Below are positions 1 through 8,058 of a stretch of DNA of 17,271 bases, one piece after another. The stretch comes from an uncultured Veillonellaceae bacterium (GTDB lineage: Bacteria > Bacillota > Negativicutes > Veillonellales > Negativicoccaceae). A program made the translations under genes and the position numbers. The stretch lies in contig USPU01000012.1 in assembly GCA_900556745.1 (NCBI GenBank), positions 1-17,271 on the forward strand, written 5' to 3'. The notes beneath the pieces were generated by a model, which made no database searches, was not told where the DNA came from, and worked only from the letters and a program-made list of their open reading frames with translations. Numbering within the stretch: position 1 is the stretch's first letter; each line of letters starts with the position of its first letter.

Positions 1-585
1 GATAACGATCGTCTTGGATTTGCTGATGATGCCGGTCAATTTGCGCAGCGCCTGGCTCATCAGACGAGCCTGCAAACCGACGTGCGAATCGCCCATTTCT
101 CCTTCAATTTCCGCTTTCGGAACCAGCGCCGCCACCGAGTCGATAACGATAATATCAATCGCGCCGCTGCGCACCAGCATCTCGCAAATTTCCAGTGCCT
201 GTTCACCGGTATCCGGCTGCGAAATCAAAAGATTCTGTGTGTCGACACCGAGATGGCGCGCGTAAATCGGATCCAGCGCGTGTTCCGCATCGATAAAAGC
301 GGCGATACCGCCCTGTTTTTGCGCCTGTGCGATCGCATGCAAGGCGATCGTTGTTTTACCGGACGATTCCGGACCGTAGATTTCAATGACACGTCCGCGC
401 GGAAAACCGCCGATGCCCAACGCCAAATCCAACGCCAGTGAGCCCGAAGAAACAACTTCCAAATTCATGTTGGAGCCGACATCTCCCAAACGCATGACGG
501 CGCCCGCACCGAAATCCCGCTCGATCTGTTTCATCGCGCGTTCCAGTGCTTTTACTTTACCTTCATTCAGGCTATTATTTTCCAT
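1..585 (-). CDS. recA: RecA recombinase, N-terminal 195 codons (partial at left edge)
   Basis: RecA forms ATP-dependent filaments on single-stranded DNA, drives homologous strand exchange, and triggers LexA self-cleavage in the SOS response. The translation starts [17 protein letters not shown] and contains the Walker A motif GPESSGKTT, followed by [10 protein letters not shown], the Walker B stretch [15 protein letters not shown] and [20 protein letters not shown]. It is open to base 1, so roughly the last 150 codons lie outside the window. The ATG at 585 is preceded by AGGAGG nine bases upstream. The start lies inside the end of the upstream pncC gene (11-nt overlap), so the two are probably translationally coupled. 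No lesion is visible in this part. Identification is certain from motifs; only the 3' end is unseen. Confidence 0.97.
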   Translation of the reverse strand, partial: MENNSLNEGKVKALERAMKQIERDFGAGAVMRLGDVGSNMNLEVVSSGSLALDLALGIGGFPRGRVIEIYGPESSGKTTIALHAIAQAQKQGGIAAFIDAEHALDPIYARHLGVDTQNLLISQPDTGEQALEICEMLVRSGAIDIIVIDSVAALVPKAEIEGEMGDSHVGLQARLMSQALRKLTGIISKSKTIVI

Positions 586-1081
586 CAATCGTATCCTCCT
601 TCGAATGTGTCTGTAACCATGTTGTCAATTGTTCCAGTGCGAATCGGACAGCGCTTGCGCGCACTTCCTCACGCGTACCGCTAAACACGCAGCGGTGTAC
701 CTTATAATCCGTTTTGCTGCCACAGGCGATATACACCGTGCCGCAAGGTTCGCTCACCGTGCCGCCGCCCGGCCCCGCATATCCTGTCGTGGCTAAGCCT
801 ATATCGGCCGCGGCGCTGCCCAAAATTCCCATGAGCATTTCCTGCGCTGTTTTTTCGGAAACGGCGGTATACCGCGCGAGTGTTTCGGCGCGCACACCGA
901 GCCACGCTTCTTTACGACGCTCCTGATACGCAACTATCGCGCCCTCGAAGTAAGCGGAACTGCCCGCCCGATCCGTCAGCGCGGCCGCGAGCATACCGCC
1001 GGTGCAAGACTCTGCAGTCGCTATGCGTAAACCGCTTTGCAGCAATGCTTCATGCAGCGCTTTCGGCATCAAAGACCGCAT
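575..1081 (-). CDS. pncC: Stand-alone CinA C-terminal domain, nicotinamide-nucleotide amidase (PncC type)
   Basis: This 168-residue protein matches only the C-terminal (CinA_C / PncC) domain, which deamidates nicotinamide mononucleotide to nicotinate mononucleotide in NAD recycling. The hallmark TAESCTGG is at residues 22-29. It is followed by FEGAIVAY and by [21 protein letters not shown] around residues 99-119, a loop that is usually TGIAGPGGGTP in the family. The N-terminal molybdopterin-binding-like domain of full-length CinA (about 410 aa) is absent and there is no room for it. The ATG shares its A with the rimO stop (TGATG), and the 3' end overlaps recA by 11 nt, so it sits tightly inside a rimO-cinA-recA unit. 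In many Firmicutes pgsA lies between rimO and cinA; here it does not. Confidence 0.92.
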   Translation of the reverse strand: MRSLMPKALHEALLQSGLRIATAESCTGGMLAAALTDRAGSSAYFEGAIVAYQERRKEAWLGVRAETLARYTAVSEKTAQEMLMGILGSAAADIGLATTGYAGPGGGTVSEPCGTVYIACGSKTDYKVHRCVFSGTREEVRASAVRFALEQLTTWLQTHSKEDTIDGK

Positions 1082-2424
1082 CAGTAGGCCGGTCCGATCG
1101 ACTCCGCTACGACATCGTAAGCGTAGCCTGCCATAATTTTTACGGGTACGAAATCACCCGGCAGTAAATCCGGTTCATTTTCCAAATACACTTTACCGTC
1201 CACATCCGGCGCCTGGCTGATCAAACGTCCTTCCGCCGGGGTCCCCGCCGTCGCCGCCGTTTCAATCAGGGCGACCGTTTCCTGACCGACGCTTTCACGA
1301 TTAAGCTGTTCGGAAATCGCCGCTTGCATGGACATCAGAATATCGTAACGTTGGCGTTTGATTTCGTCGGGCACCTGCTCCGGCATACGCGCCGCCGGCG
1401 TGCCGTTTTCCTGCGAATAGGGAAATACACCCACGCGATCAAAACGGATTTTTTTCACGAGTTCGCAAAGTTCTTTAAAATCGGCTTCCGTTTCACCGGG
1501 AAAACCGACGATAAACGTCGTACGCAAGGTAATCGGAACGGCCTGCGCGCGCACTTTTTCAAGCAAACTGATAATATCCGCTTTGCGGTCACGACGATTC
1601 ATGCGCTGCAAAATGCGATCGCTGATGTGTTGCAACGGGATATCGATATATTTGCAGATTTTAGGATTCGTAACGATTTCCTGTAAGAGTTCATCCGTAA
1701 AATATTTCGGGTATAAATATAAAAGTCGCACCCATTCAATGCCCTCAATCGCAGTCAACTCCCGCAATAATGCGGCAAGAGTCGTCGGATTTTCCAAGTC
1801 GCGACCGTACCTTGTGGTATCCTGCGCGATGACATTAATTTCACGGACACCCTCCTGCGCCATTTTTCGCACTTCACTAACGATGGATGCTACACTTCGA
1901 CTGCGAAAACGTCCACGCACGTAGGGAATCAGGCAAAACGCGCAACCGTTACTGCAGCCCTCCGCCACCTTGACGTACGCACTGTAATGCGGAGTGGTAC
2001 GCTCGCGCGGCAAAGCGGCCAAATCCGGCAGCGGTGCCCGATCAAAGTAAGCGACATGTGACTTGCCTTCACGTTCAAAACGCTCCACCGCTTCCACAAT
2101 GCGTTCCCATGATTCCGTGCCCAGCAAAATATCAATTTCCGGAATCTCACGAAACAACTCTTCACGGAATTGCTGGCTCAAACAACCGGTGACAACCAGC
2201 AGCCGCGCGCGACCGGTTTCTTTATATTGCGCCGCCTGCAAAATTTCCTGAATAGACTCTTCCTTAGCCGCTTCGATAAACGTGCAGGTATTGACGACGA
2301 TGACATCCGCCTGCGCCGGATCCTCCGTCAATTGCCATTGCGCCTTTTGCAACAACCCCATCATCATTTCGGCATCGACTAAATTTTTTGAACAGCCCAG
2401 GCTGATCACTGCGACTTGTTTCAT
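1081..2424 (-). CDS. rimO: RimO, ribosomal protein S12 methylthiotransferase
   Basis: This radical-SAM enzyme adds a methylthio group to the conserved aspartate of ribosomal protein S12, using two [4Fe-4S] clusters. It is 447 residues, the usual family length. The N-terminal UPF0004 domain carries the cluster cysteines C11 (SLGCSKN), C47 (VNTCTFI) and C81 (TGCLSQ). The radical-SAM triad CSNGCAFC is at residues 157-164. A TRAM domain fills about the last 70 residues. The FIEAAKEESI and YLYPKYFTDEL segments favour RimO over its relatives MiaB and MtaB. The ATG overlaps the stop of the upstream solute-binding protein gene by four bases (ATGA), and the stop overlaps the pncC start. No defects are seen. 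Confidence 0.96.
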   Translation of the reverse strand: MKQVAVISLGCSKNLVDAEMMMGLLQKAQWQLTEDPAQADVIVVNTCTFIEAAKEESIQEILQAAQYKETGRARLLVVTGCLSQQFREELFREIPEIDILLGTESWERIVEAVERFEREGKSHVAYFDRAPLPDLAALPRERTTPHYSAYVKVAEGCSNGCAFCLIPYVRGRFRSRSVASIVSEVRKMAQEGVREINVIAQDTTRYGRDLENPTTLAALLRELTAIEGIEWVRLLYLYPKYFTDELLQEIVTNPKICKYIDIPLQHISDRILQRMNRRDRKADIISLLEKVRAQAVPITLRTTFIVGFPGETEADFKELCELVKKIRFDRVGVFPYSQENGTPAARMPEQVPDEIKRQRYDILMSMQAAISEQLNRESVGQETVALIETAATAGTPAEGRLISQAPDVDGKVYLENEPDLLPGDFVPVKIMAGYAYDVVAESIGPAY

Positions 2425-3464
2425 TCAACTTCCTTTCCTGCGAATCGTACTTCCTTCAACCACGCCGCCAACAACGCTTTGCGTCCGGTCGGCGTATAGG
2501 CTTTATGGAGTGACCAGAGTTGCAAATCCCGATTTTCGGAATCCACTACCTGCGCACTCGGAAAGCCGGTATAGTAAAAATAATAATGCTTGCGATGCAA
2601 AGGCGTAAACGCATGCCCTTCCATCACCCAATTCAGCAAGGCGCCGACTTCCTGCGCCCGCGGTGTCGATTTGGGAATCCCGATACCGTATAAGTAGTAC
2701 GCTGTACCGTCCTGCGGATAAATCATGGTCAGCGGCAAACCCTGCACCATAAATTCGCGTGCGGTAGACGCATCGGCAATAGCCACGTCACTTTTTTGCA
2801 TCGCCAGCACGCGTACCGGTGTCGACAAATATTTCGAATACTGTACTACATGCCGATGAATAAAATCCAGCTTGCGGAATGCTTCCGCATGTCCGTATTG
2901 TTCTACCATCGAGTATAAAAGCTCTGCGGAGAGATCCGCCGCTACGAAATCGGTCATGGTAATACGAACATCATTATGCGCTGTCAAATCCTGCCACGAA
3001 TGCAACGGTTTCGACATGGAATGATAGTAATCATTGGTCACGACAAACACGATCGGAATATACCAGGTACCGGTCCACAGTCCGTTTTCATCTTTGAATT
3101 GTTGCGCGACGAGATCGGTTTGTTCCGACATGTACGGCTGCAACAGATCAAAGCGAGCGAGCTCTTGCAACGTCGCCTGACTCGCCCAGACAAGATCCGG
3201 TGCAGGCGTATTTCCCGGTGACTTCAGATGGGTTATAATCTGATCTCCGGTCAAGGGTATCAGGGTAAGTTCCACCTGCTGTTCATTGCGATAGACCTCC
3301 GCCAAGGTTTGGATAATATCCGGCGGCATATCCGAATACACCACCAGCTTCTCCCTGACGGGGATCGCCCCTTCTTCTCTTGCATCTTGCGGGGGCAAAT
3401 GTGCCGTCGCGACAAGCCATAACACGGCAACGACCAACAGCCCTACCGGCAACCATTTCCGCAT
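2421..3464 (-). CDS. Orphan periplasmic-type ABC solute-binding protein (iron/AfuA-like fold)
   Basis: This is a 347-residue exported binding protein. A hydrophobic segment at about residues 5-21 ends in ATA at 19-21, a plausible signal-peptidase I site. There is no lipobox cysteine, so it is either soluble in a periplasm or held by an uncleaved N-terminal anchor. The mature part resembles extracellular solute-binding proteins of the iron(III)/spermidine-like class: LVVYSDMPPDIIQTL as first strand and helix, PAPDLVWAS, then GLWTGTWYIPIVFVVTN in the hinge region. No ABC permease or ATPase gene adjoins it. Instead its stop overlaps the rimO start (ATGA). It has its own TATAAT promoter just upstream. 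The ligand is unknown; iron, another cation or a polyamine are all possible. Confidence 0.8.
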   Translation of the reverse strand: MRKWLPVGLLVVAVLWLVATAHLPPQDAREEGAIPVREKLVVYSDMPPDIIQTLAEVYRNEQQVELTLIPLTGDQIITHLKSPGNTPAPDLVWASQATLQELARFDLLQPYMSEQTDLVAQQFKDENGLWTGTWYIPIVFVVTNDYYHSMSKPLHSWQDLTAHNDVRITMTDFVAADLSAELLYSMVEQYGHAEAFRKLDFIHRHVVQYSKYLSTPVRVLAMQKSDVAIADASTAREFMVQGLPLTMIYPQDGTAYYLYGIGIPKSTPRAQEVGALLNWVMEGHAFTPLHRKHYYFYYTGFPSAQVVDSENRDLQLWSLHKAYTPTGRKALLAAWLKEVRFAGKEVE

Positions 3465-3481
3465 GTTTTCACCTCGAATTT

Positions 3482-3487
3482 ATTATA
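3482..3487 (-). promoter_or_regulatory. Extended -10 promoter element for the solute-binding protein/rimO unit
   Basis: On the minus strand the sequence reads TGGTATAAT, a perfect -10 box with the TGn extension, about 17 bases upstream of the ATG at 3464. The hexamer 17 bp upstream (GAATTC) is a poor -35, as is common for extended -10 promoters. It lies just downstream of the DUF1292 terminator, so a fresh start of transcription here is expected. Confidence 0.65.
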
Positions 3488-3530
3488 CCATAGCCACCCG
3501 CTACGAATTCGCCCAAAATTGTCGCAAATA

Positions 3531-3563
3531 AAAACACATCGGCTTGTCCAGCCGATGTGTTTT
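3531..3563 (-). terminator. Bidirectional intrinsic terminator after the alaS-ireB-ruvX-DUF1292 operon
   Basis: A perfect 14-bp inverted repeat (AAAACACATCGGCT ... AGCCGATGTGTTTT) encloses a 5-base loop. On the minus strand it is followed by TTTTTATTT, a usable U-tract, and it overlaps the DUF1292 stop codon at 3565-3567. The plus strand also has a T run after the stem, so it could stop transcription in both directions. Confidence 0.9.
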
Positions 3564-3564
3564 T

Positions 3565-3873
3565 TTATTCTTCATCTTCCGCTTCGAACATATCGTCGTA
3601 CAATTTTTGGACCGCTTCAAATTCATCTTCTTCCGGCGATACATATTCGATCTCGCCATCTTCGGTCGTATCCATGCGAGCTAAAATCAGTTCCGGCTCT
3701 TCGTCTTCCGGTGCGTCATCATCGGGGATGGACACCAGCACGGCAAATTGTTTGCCGTTGTACGGAATAATAATATCTTGCGCATAGTACTGCTCTTCGC
3801 CGTTCGGTCCTTCCACTTCCACGATGACTACTTCTTCATCATTTTGCAGTTCCTGTTCCGGTTGCTTTTCCAT
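3565..3873 (-). CDS. DUF1292 family acidic small protein
   Basis: This very acidic 102-residue protein belongs to the DUF1292 family, known in Firmicutes as the last gene of the ireB-ruvX cluster. The function is not established. Visible family traits are a β-rich start (EEVVIVEVEGPNGEEQYYAQ), YNGKQFAVLVSIPDDD, an EPELILARM strand and a C-terminal helix with DDMFEAEDEE. It starts inside the 3' end of ruvX (35-nt overlap) in another frame, with GGGG six bases ahead of the ATG, suggesting translational coupling. A strong terminator follows at once, so it closes the operon. Confidence 0.9.
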   Translation of the reverse strand: MEKQPEQELQNDEEVVIVEVEGPNGEEQYYAQDIIIPYNGKQFAVLVSIPDDDAPEDEEPELILARMDTTEDGEIEYVSPEEDEFEAVQKLYDDMFEAEDEE

Positions 3874-4306
3874 TGTCTACCCCTTCTTTCTGTGCGATGG
3901 CATTCAAATACCCTTGCAATATAAGCACTGCGGCCAATTGGTCAACAACAGTGCGCCGCTTATCGCGACGCACGTTACCCGCCAAGAGACTTCTTTGGGC
4001 AGCGACTGTCGTAAGTCGTTCATCCCAAAAAACAATTTCGGTATCGGGGAGCAGACGTTGTAAACGCGCCGCAAACTTTTGCGTTTTTTCCGCTCTTTCA
4101 CCGATCGTTCCGTTCATGTTCTTCGGTAAACCGACCACAATCTTCGCTGCATCATAATGGTGCGCCCATTCGGCCATGCGTTCCAAATCGGCGTTGCGGG
4201 AAACATGCTCCCACGTTTCCACCGCCTGCGCCGTCAAACCGAGCGGGTCGCTCACGGCAATGCCCGTGCGTTTCGTACCGACATCCAGCCCTAAAATCCG
4301 TTTCAT
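3839..4306 (-). CDS. ruvX: RuvX/YqgF, putative pre-16S rRNA nuclease (Holliday-junction-resolvase fold)
   Basis: This 155-residue RNase H-fold nuclease is implicated in trimming the 5' end of 16S rRNA precursors. The acidic active-site positions are visible: D8 in LGLDVGTKR, E94-R95 context in FWDERLTT, and the aspartate in VVDQLAAVLILQGYL. The family block IVVGLPKNMNGT is at about residues 56-67. Its ATG overlaps the ireB stop by four bases. The last 12 or so residues extend slightly past most homologues and overlap DUF1292. No defects are seen. Confidence 0.95.
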   Translation of the reverse strand: MKRILGLDVGTKRTGIAVSDPLGLTAQAVETWEHVSRNADLERMAEWAHHYDAAKIVVGLPKNMNGTIGERAEKTQKFAARLQRLLPDTEIVFWDERLTTVAAQRSLLAGNVRRDKRRTVVDQLAAVLILQGYLNAIAQKEGVDNGKATGTGTAK

Positions 4307-4563
4307 TGGCGATCTTGGGCTACGTACGACGTAATCAAGTCTTCCAAAATACGATCGCGTTCAAATCCGCGAATCAAATTACGTGCATTTCGGTGACTGG
4401 TAATATAAGTCGGATCGCCGGACAACAGGTATCCTGCCAGCTGTACGACCGGATCATGACCTTTCTCACGCATCGCCGCAATGACCTCACGAAGCATCAA
4501 GGATACTTCCGAATCCCCTTTTTTTATAGGTGCATAAAATTTGGTTTCATCATTCACTGCCAC
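4303..4563 (-). CDS. IreB family regulatory phosphoprotein (UPF0297 / DUF965)
   Basis: This 86-residue protein belongs to the IreB/UPF0297 family. In Enterococcus, IreB is a substrate of the Ser/Thr kinase IreK and affects cephalosporin tolerance. The conserved core GYLLSGDPTYI is followed by ARNLIRGFERDRILEDLITSYV. The N-terminal DET (T7) corresponds to the threonine-containing segment phosphorylated in IreB; that phosphorylation here is inference. The start is GTG at 4563, supported by AGAGGGGG six bases upstream. It begins 13 bases after the alaS stop and overlaps ruvX by four bases, the standard Firmicutes order. Confidence 0.93.
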   Translation of the reverse strand: MAVNDETKFYAPIKKGDSEVSLMLREVIAAMREKGHDPVVQLAGYLLSGDPTYITSHRNARNLIRGFERDRILEDLITSYVAQDRQ

Positions 4564-4576
4564 GATAGTCCCCCTC

Positions 4577-7143
4577 TCACGCCAAGGCTTGCAGCATCAC
4601 TGCCACGCCGGCCTCAATCGCTTCACCAAGCTTAGCCGGATCTTTGCCGCCTGCCTGCGCCATATCCGGACGACCGCCACCGCCGCCGCCGGCTACTTTG
4701 GCCGCCGCTTTGACCGCATTACCCGCATGAATACCGCGAGCCACTGCGGTCGCGTCCGCCATAGCCACTAAATTTACTTTTTCACCGATTTGCGCGCCCA
4801 ATAAAAGCGCCTGAATATCATCGCGTGCTTTGAGCATATCGCCCAAGGCACGTAATTCCTGTACGTCCGCCACTTCCACAACGCCGCTGGCAATCCGCAG
4901 ACCGTCTTGCGTAACTGCATTTTTCACCAGATCACCGACCTGGTCTTTGGCCTGCGCCTGATGCAATGAAGAAAGTTCTTGCGTCAATGCTTTCTTTTCC
5001 GCCAGCAATTTTTCCAATTTTTCCAGCAATTCCTGCGGACGTGCTTTTAAAAGCTCCGCCGCCTGCGCCAGATCATTCGTATCCTGTTGCGCCAACCGAT
5101 ATGCGGCATGACCGGTCACGGCCTCGATGCGACGAATACCGGAACCGATACCGCTTTCCGAAAGGATTCGGAAGGAACCGATTTCACCGGTGTTGCGGAC
5201 ATGACTGCCGCCGCATAATTCGATGCTGACCTCCGGTACTTCGACCACCCGAACGATGTTTCCGTATTTTTCGCCGAAGAGTGCGATGGCGCCCAATGCT
5301 TTGGCTTCTTCGATCGGCAGTTCGCGAATATTCGTAGCAATGCCGGCCAAAATGCGTTCATTGACTTCCGCTTCGACCGCTTTCAATTCATCAGAGGAAA
5401 GCGGTTCGGGATGCGTAAAATCAAAACGTAAACGTTCCGGCATTACGACCGAACCCGCCTGCGTGACATGATCGCCCAGTACATGGCGCAACGCCGCTTG
5501 TAAAAGGTGTGTTGCGGTATGATTGCGCGCCATATCATGACGACGTTCCGTATCGACGGCGAGCGTCACTTCCTCGCCGCGTTCGATCGTTCCTTCGGTG
5601 ACATCCCCCAGGAGATACATCGTGCCGTCCGGGTTTTTCTTCGTATCGGTAATCTCTACTTTGCCCGTAGCGCTTTGCAGTTCGCCGATATCGCCCAGCT
5701 GACCGCCGCCTTCGGCATGGAACGGATTCGTGGCCAAAATAATGAGTACCGATTCGCCGTCGGAAGCCGATTCGATTTCGACACCGTCGCGACCGAGCAT
5801 CAAAATCTCACTGGCCGTCGCCGTTTCATCGGCCGTCTTACCGGCCCCCGCCAAACGGGTAGTATCCGGTGTCGCGACCTTCGCGGACACTTTCGCACGC
5901 GCCTGACGCGCGCGTTCGCGTTGCGTTTTCATCGCCGTTTTAAAGCCGTCAATGTCGATCGCAAGTCCTGCTTCGGCGGCAATTTCTTCGGTCAGTTCCC
6001 AAGGGAATCCGTACGTATCATACAATTGGAAAACATCTTCGCCGCTGAGCGATGTTTTTTGTTGCTCTTTTGCGGCATCTATTTTCTCCTGCAACAGCAA
6101 GCTGCCCTGGTCCAGCGTTTTTTGGAAACGAGCTTCTTCGCTGGCCGCAATCTTTTTAATATAAGCTCTCTTTTCAAAAAGATCCGGCAAGCCCTGTCCC
6201 AACAAATCAATGACTAAGTCCACCAACTCGGCCATAAACGGTTGGTTAATACCGAGCAATTTGCCCTGTCGTACCGCCCGTCGTAAGATTCGGCGCAATA
6301 CATAGCCGCGGCCTTCATTGGACGGCAGTACGCCGTCGCCGATCAGCGCCGTCACCGCCCGCGAATGGTCGGCAATCACTTTAAGCGCAACGTCGGTCTC
6401 CGCCGAGGTATTGTATTTCGTCCCCGCCAGCACCGCCGCGCGTTCAATAATCGGAAAAATCAAATCCGTTTCAAAGTTGTTGCGTTTTTTCTGTAAAACG
6501 GCCGCCAGTCGTTCGAGACCTGCGCCGGTATCGATGTTTTTCTTGGCGAGCGGCTCGTATTGACCGTCTTTCGTCCGATTGTACTGCGTGAATACGAGGT
6601 TCCAAATTTCCAGGAACCGATCGCCGTCACTGCCCATTGCATTTTCGGGACCGGTACCGAACGATTCGCCCTGATCGTAAAAAATTTCGCTGCAGGGGCC
6701 GCACGGACCTTCGCCGATTTCCCAGAAGTTATCTTCCAACTTATAGATGCGCTCATCCGGCAAGCCTACCTTTTCATGCCAAATCACATAGGCTTCCTTG
6801 TCGTCCGGATGGATTGTCACATACAGACGCTCCGGATCCAGCTGCAGTTCTTCCGTGAGAAACTGCCAGGCCCATTGAATGGCATCCTGCTTAAAATAAT
6901 CGCCGAATGAAAAGTTCCCCAACATTTCAAAAAATGTATGGTGACGCGCGGTTCTGCCGACATTCTCCAAATCGCCGGCGGTTCTACTTTCCCCGTGAAA
7001 AAAGGTTTTAACGGCGCCATACCGGCCCCGATCAAAAGCAAACTCGGATCATCTTTCGGAATCAACGGAAAGCTGGGCAGATGCAAATGCCCGCGCCCTT
7101 CAAAAAAGCGTAAATAACGCTCACGAATTTCATTACCTTTCAT
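4577..7143 (-). pseudogene. alaS: Alanyl-tRNA synthetase, interrupted by a ~40-nt frameshifting deletion
   Basis: AlaRS charges tRNA-Ala and edits mischarged Ser/Gly. The first 56 codons ([20 protein letters not shown] to FFTGKVEPP) are normal, then the frame is lost at 6974-6980. The gene resumes in another frame at GAT (6973) with [20 protein letters not shown] and stays open to the stop, including GRGYVLRRILRRA, the editing motif NHTATHLL, ELCGGSHVRNTGEIG and a glycine-rich C-terminal domain. Relatives have about 13 residues here (RVTTCQKCIRTG type). The frame arithmetic fits a 40-nt loss (40 = 1 mod 3), possibly between short CCGGCG-like repeats. The lost segment belongs to the aminoacylation active site, so the fragments should not work as written. 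Full length would be about 868 aa. alaS is normally essential and single-copy, so a second copy or a sequence error must be considered. Confidence 0.85.
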
Positions 7144-7182
7144 GCTTTATATGTTCCCCCCAGCACTGTTCGATGTGTGCTT

Positions 7183-7211
7183 ATTATACCATGCGCCCCC
7201 GTTGCGAACAA
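7183..7211 (-). promoter_or_regulatory. alaS: Promoter of the alaS-ireB-ruvX-DUF1292 operon
   Basis: On the minus strand TTGTTC (7211-7206) and TATAAT (7188-7183) are separated by exactly 17 bases, and TGG precedes the -10 box (extended -10). It stands between the carbon-nitrogen hydrolase stop (7223) and the alaS ATG (7143). The predicted leader is only about 30-40 nt and carries GGGGGG before the start. That is far too short for a T-box leader. Confidence 0.8.
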
Positions 7212-7222
7212 TGCAATGCCGG

Positions 7223-8007
7223 TTACTCGCCGCCATAAACCCCGGGACGGCGATCGGCAAAAACGCTCATTCGGGCGCGTGTTTTCTCGACTACGTCGCT
7301 GTCATATTCGCCATACAAAATGGCTTCGTTTTGATCGCCTTTTACTACGTTTTCCCCCATCGGATCAATCAGGGCGGAGTGCCCGGCGAAGATATTATTT
7401 TTAAAGATGCCGACCGCATTCACCGCGCAAATATACATCTGGTTTTCGATGGCGCGCGCCTGAATCAGATTTTTCCACGCGACCAGCCGCGAAGTCGGCC
7501 ATTCCGCCGGCACAAAGACGAGCGTAACACCGTCCAGAGCCAGTTTGCGATACAGTTCCGGAAAACGTAAATCGTAGCAAATGGATAAACCGCAATGAAT
7601 GTCCGCGAGCTTCGCCGAAACGATTTGATTTCCCGCCGCAAAGTTATCCGGTTCGGAAAGCAAGCTGAAAAGATGGGTCTTGTCGTACTGCGCCACCGCT
7701 CCGTCCGGTCCGAAACAATGCGTACGATTGTACACTTTTTCATTTTCTTTCGTCGGCAAGCTGCCGGTTACGATCCACTTTTCCGCTCGCGGGCAAACGC
7801 CTCCAGCCGTTGCAGCAGTTCATCGCCTTCGTGCGTTACCTGCTGACTTAAACGGCTCAAATTGTAACCCGTTGTCCACATTTCCGGTAACACGATAATA
7901 TCGGCCTTAGAAGCCGCTTCTTTAATGTGAGCAAATGCATTCGTTATGTTGGTTGCTTTATCTCCCGCTTCGACATGCAGCTGAATTAATGCCAGCGTAC
8001 GCTTCAT
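7223..8007 (-). pseudogene. Carbon-nitrogen hydrolase (nitrilase/omega-amidase-like), one-base frameshift
   Basis: The family cleaves C-N bonds of amides using a Glu-Lys-Cys triad. All three residues are present but split over two frames. Glu is in VLPEMWTTGY in the first part (from ATG 8007). Lys is in YDKTHLF and Cys in LSICYDLRFPELYR in the second part. The first frame ends at a TAA (7768-7770) after ARERKSGS. The second picks up at IVTGSLPTKENEKVYN. Adding one base near 7774-7777 gives ARERKSG-IVTGSLP with the spacing of relatives and a 261-residue protein, the usual length. Family members of this shape include omega-amidase (YafV/Nit2-like). It has its own TATAAT promoter and is followed by the alaS promoter. 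The frameshift is real decay or a sequencing error. Confidence 0.8.
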
Positions 8008-8030
8008 GCAATCACCCCGTTCATAGTTTT

Positions 8031-8036
8031 ATTATA
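8031..8036 (-). promoter_or_regulatory. -10 box upstream of the carbon-nitrogen hydrolase gene
   Basis: The minus strand reads GGTATAATAAAAC, a perfect TATAAT, 23 bases upstream of the ATG at 8007. GGGGTG lies between as a ribosome binding site. No convincing -35 is seen 16-18 bp upstream, and the base pattern before the box (CGG) lacks the TGn extension. Confidence 0.5.
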
Positions 8037-8058
8037 CCGTATTCGCGCGACGTTTCGT

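Noticed and set aside
5507..6217. 236-codon open frame on the plus strand
   Set aside because: It lies wholly opposite alaS, which has unmistakable AlaRS motifs. The plus-strand translation has no recognisable domain and no ribosome binding site.
6974..6980. Programmed ribosomal frameshift in alaS
   Set aside because: There is no slippery heptamer or stimulatory hairpin, and about 13 conserved residues are physically missing, so a frameshift could not restore a normal protein.
7144..7182. T-box leader before alaS
   Set aside because: The leader after the TATAAT promoter is only about 30-40 nt, with no T-box sequence or terminator/antiterminator.
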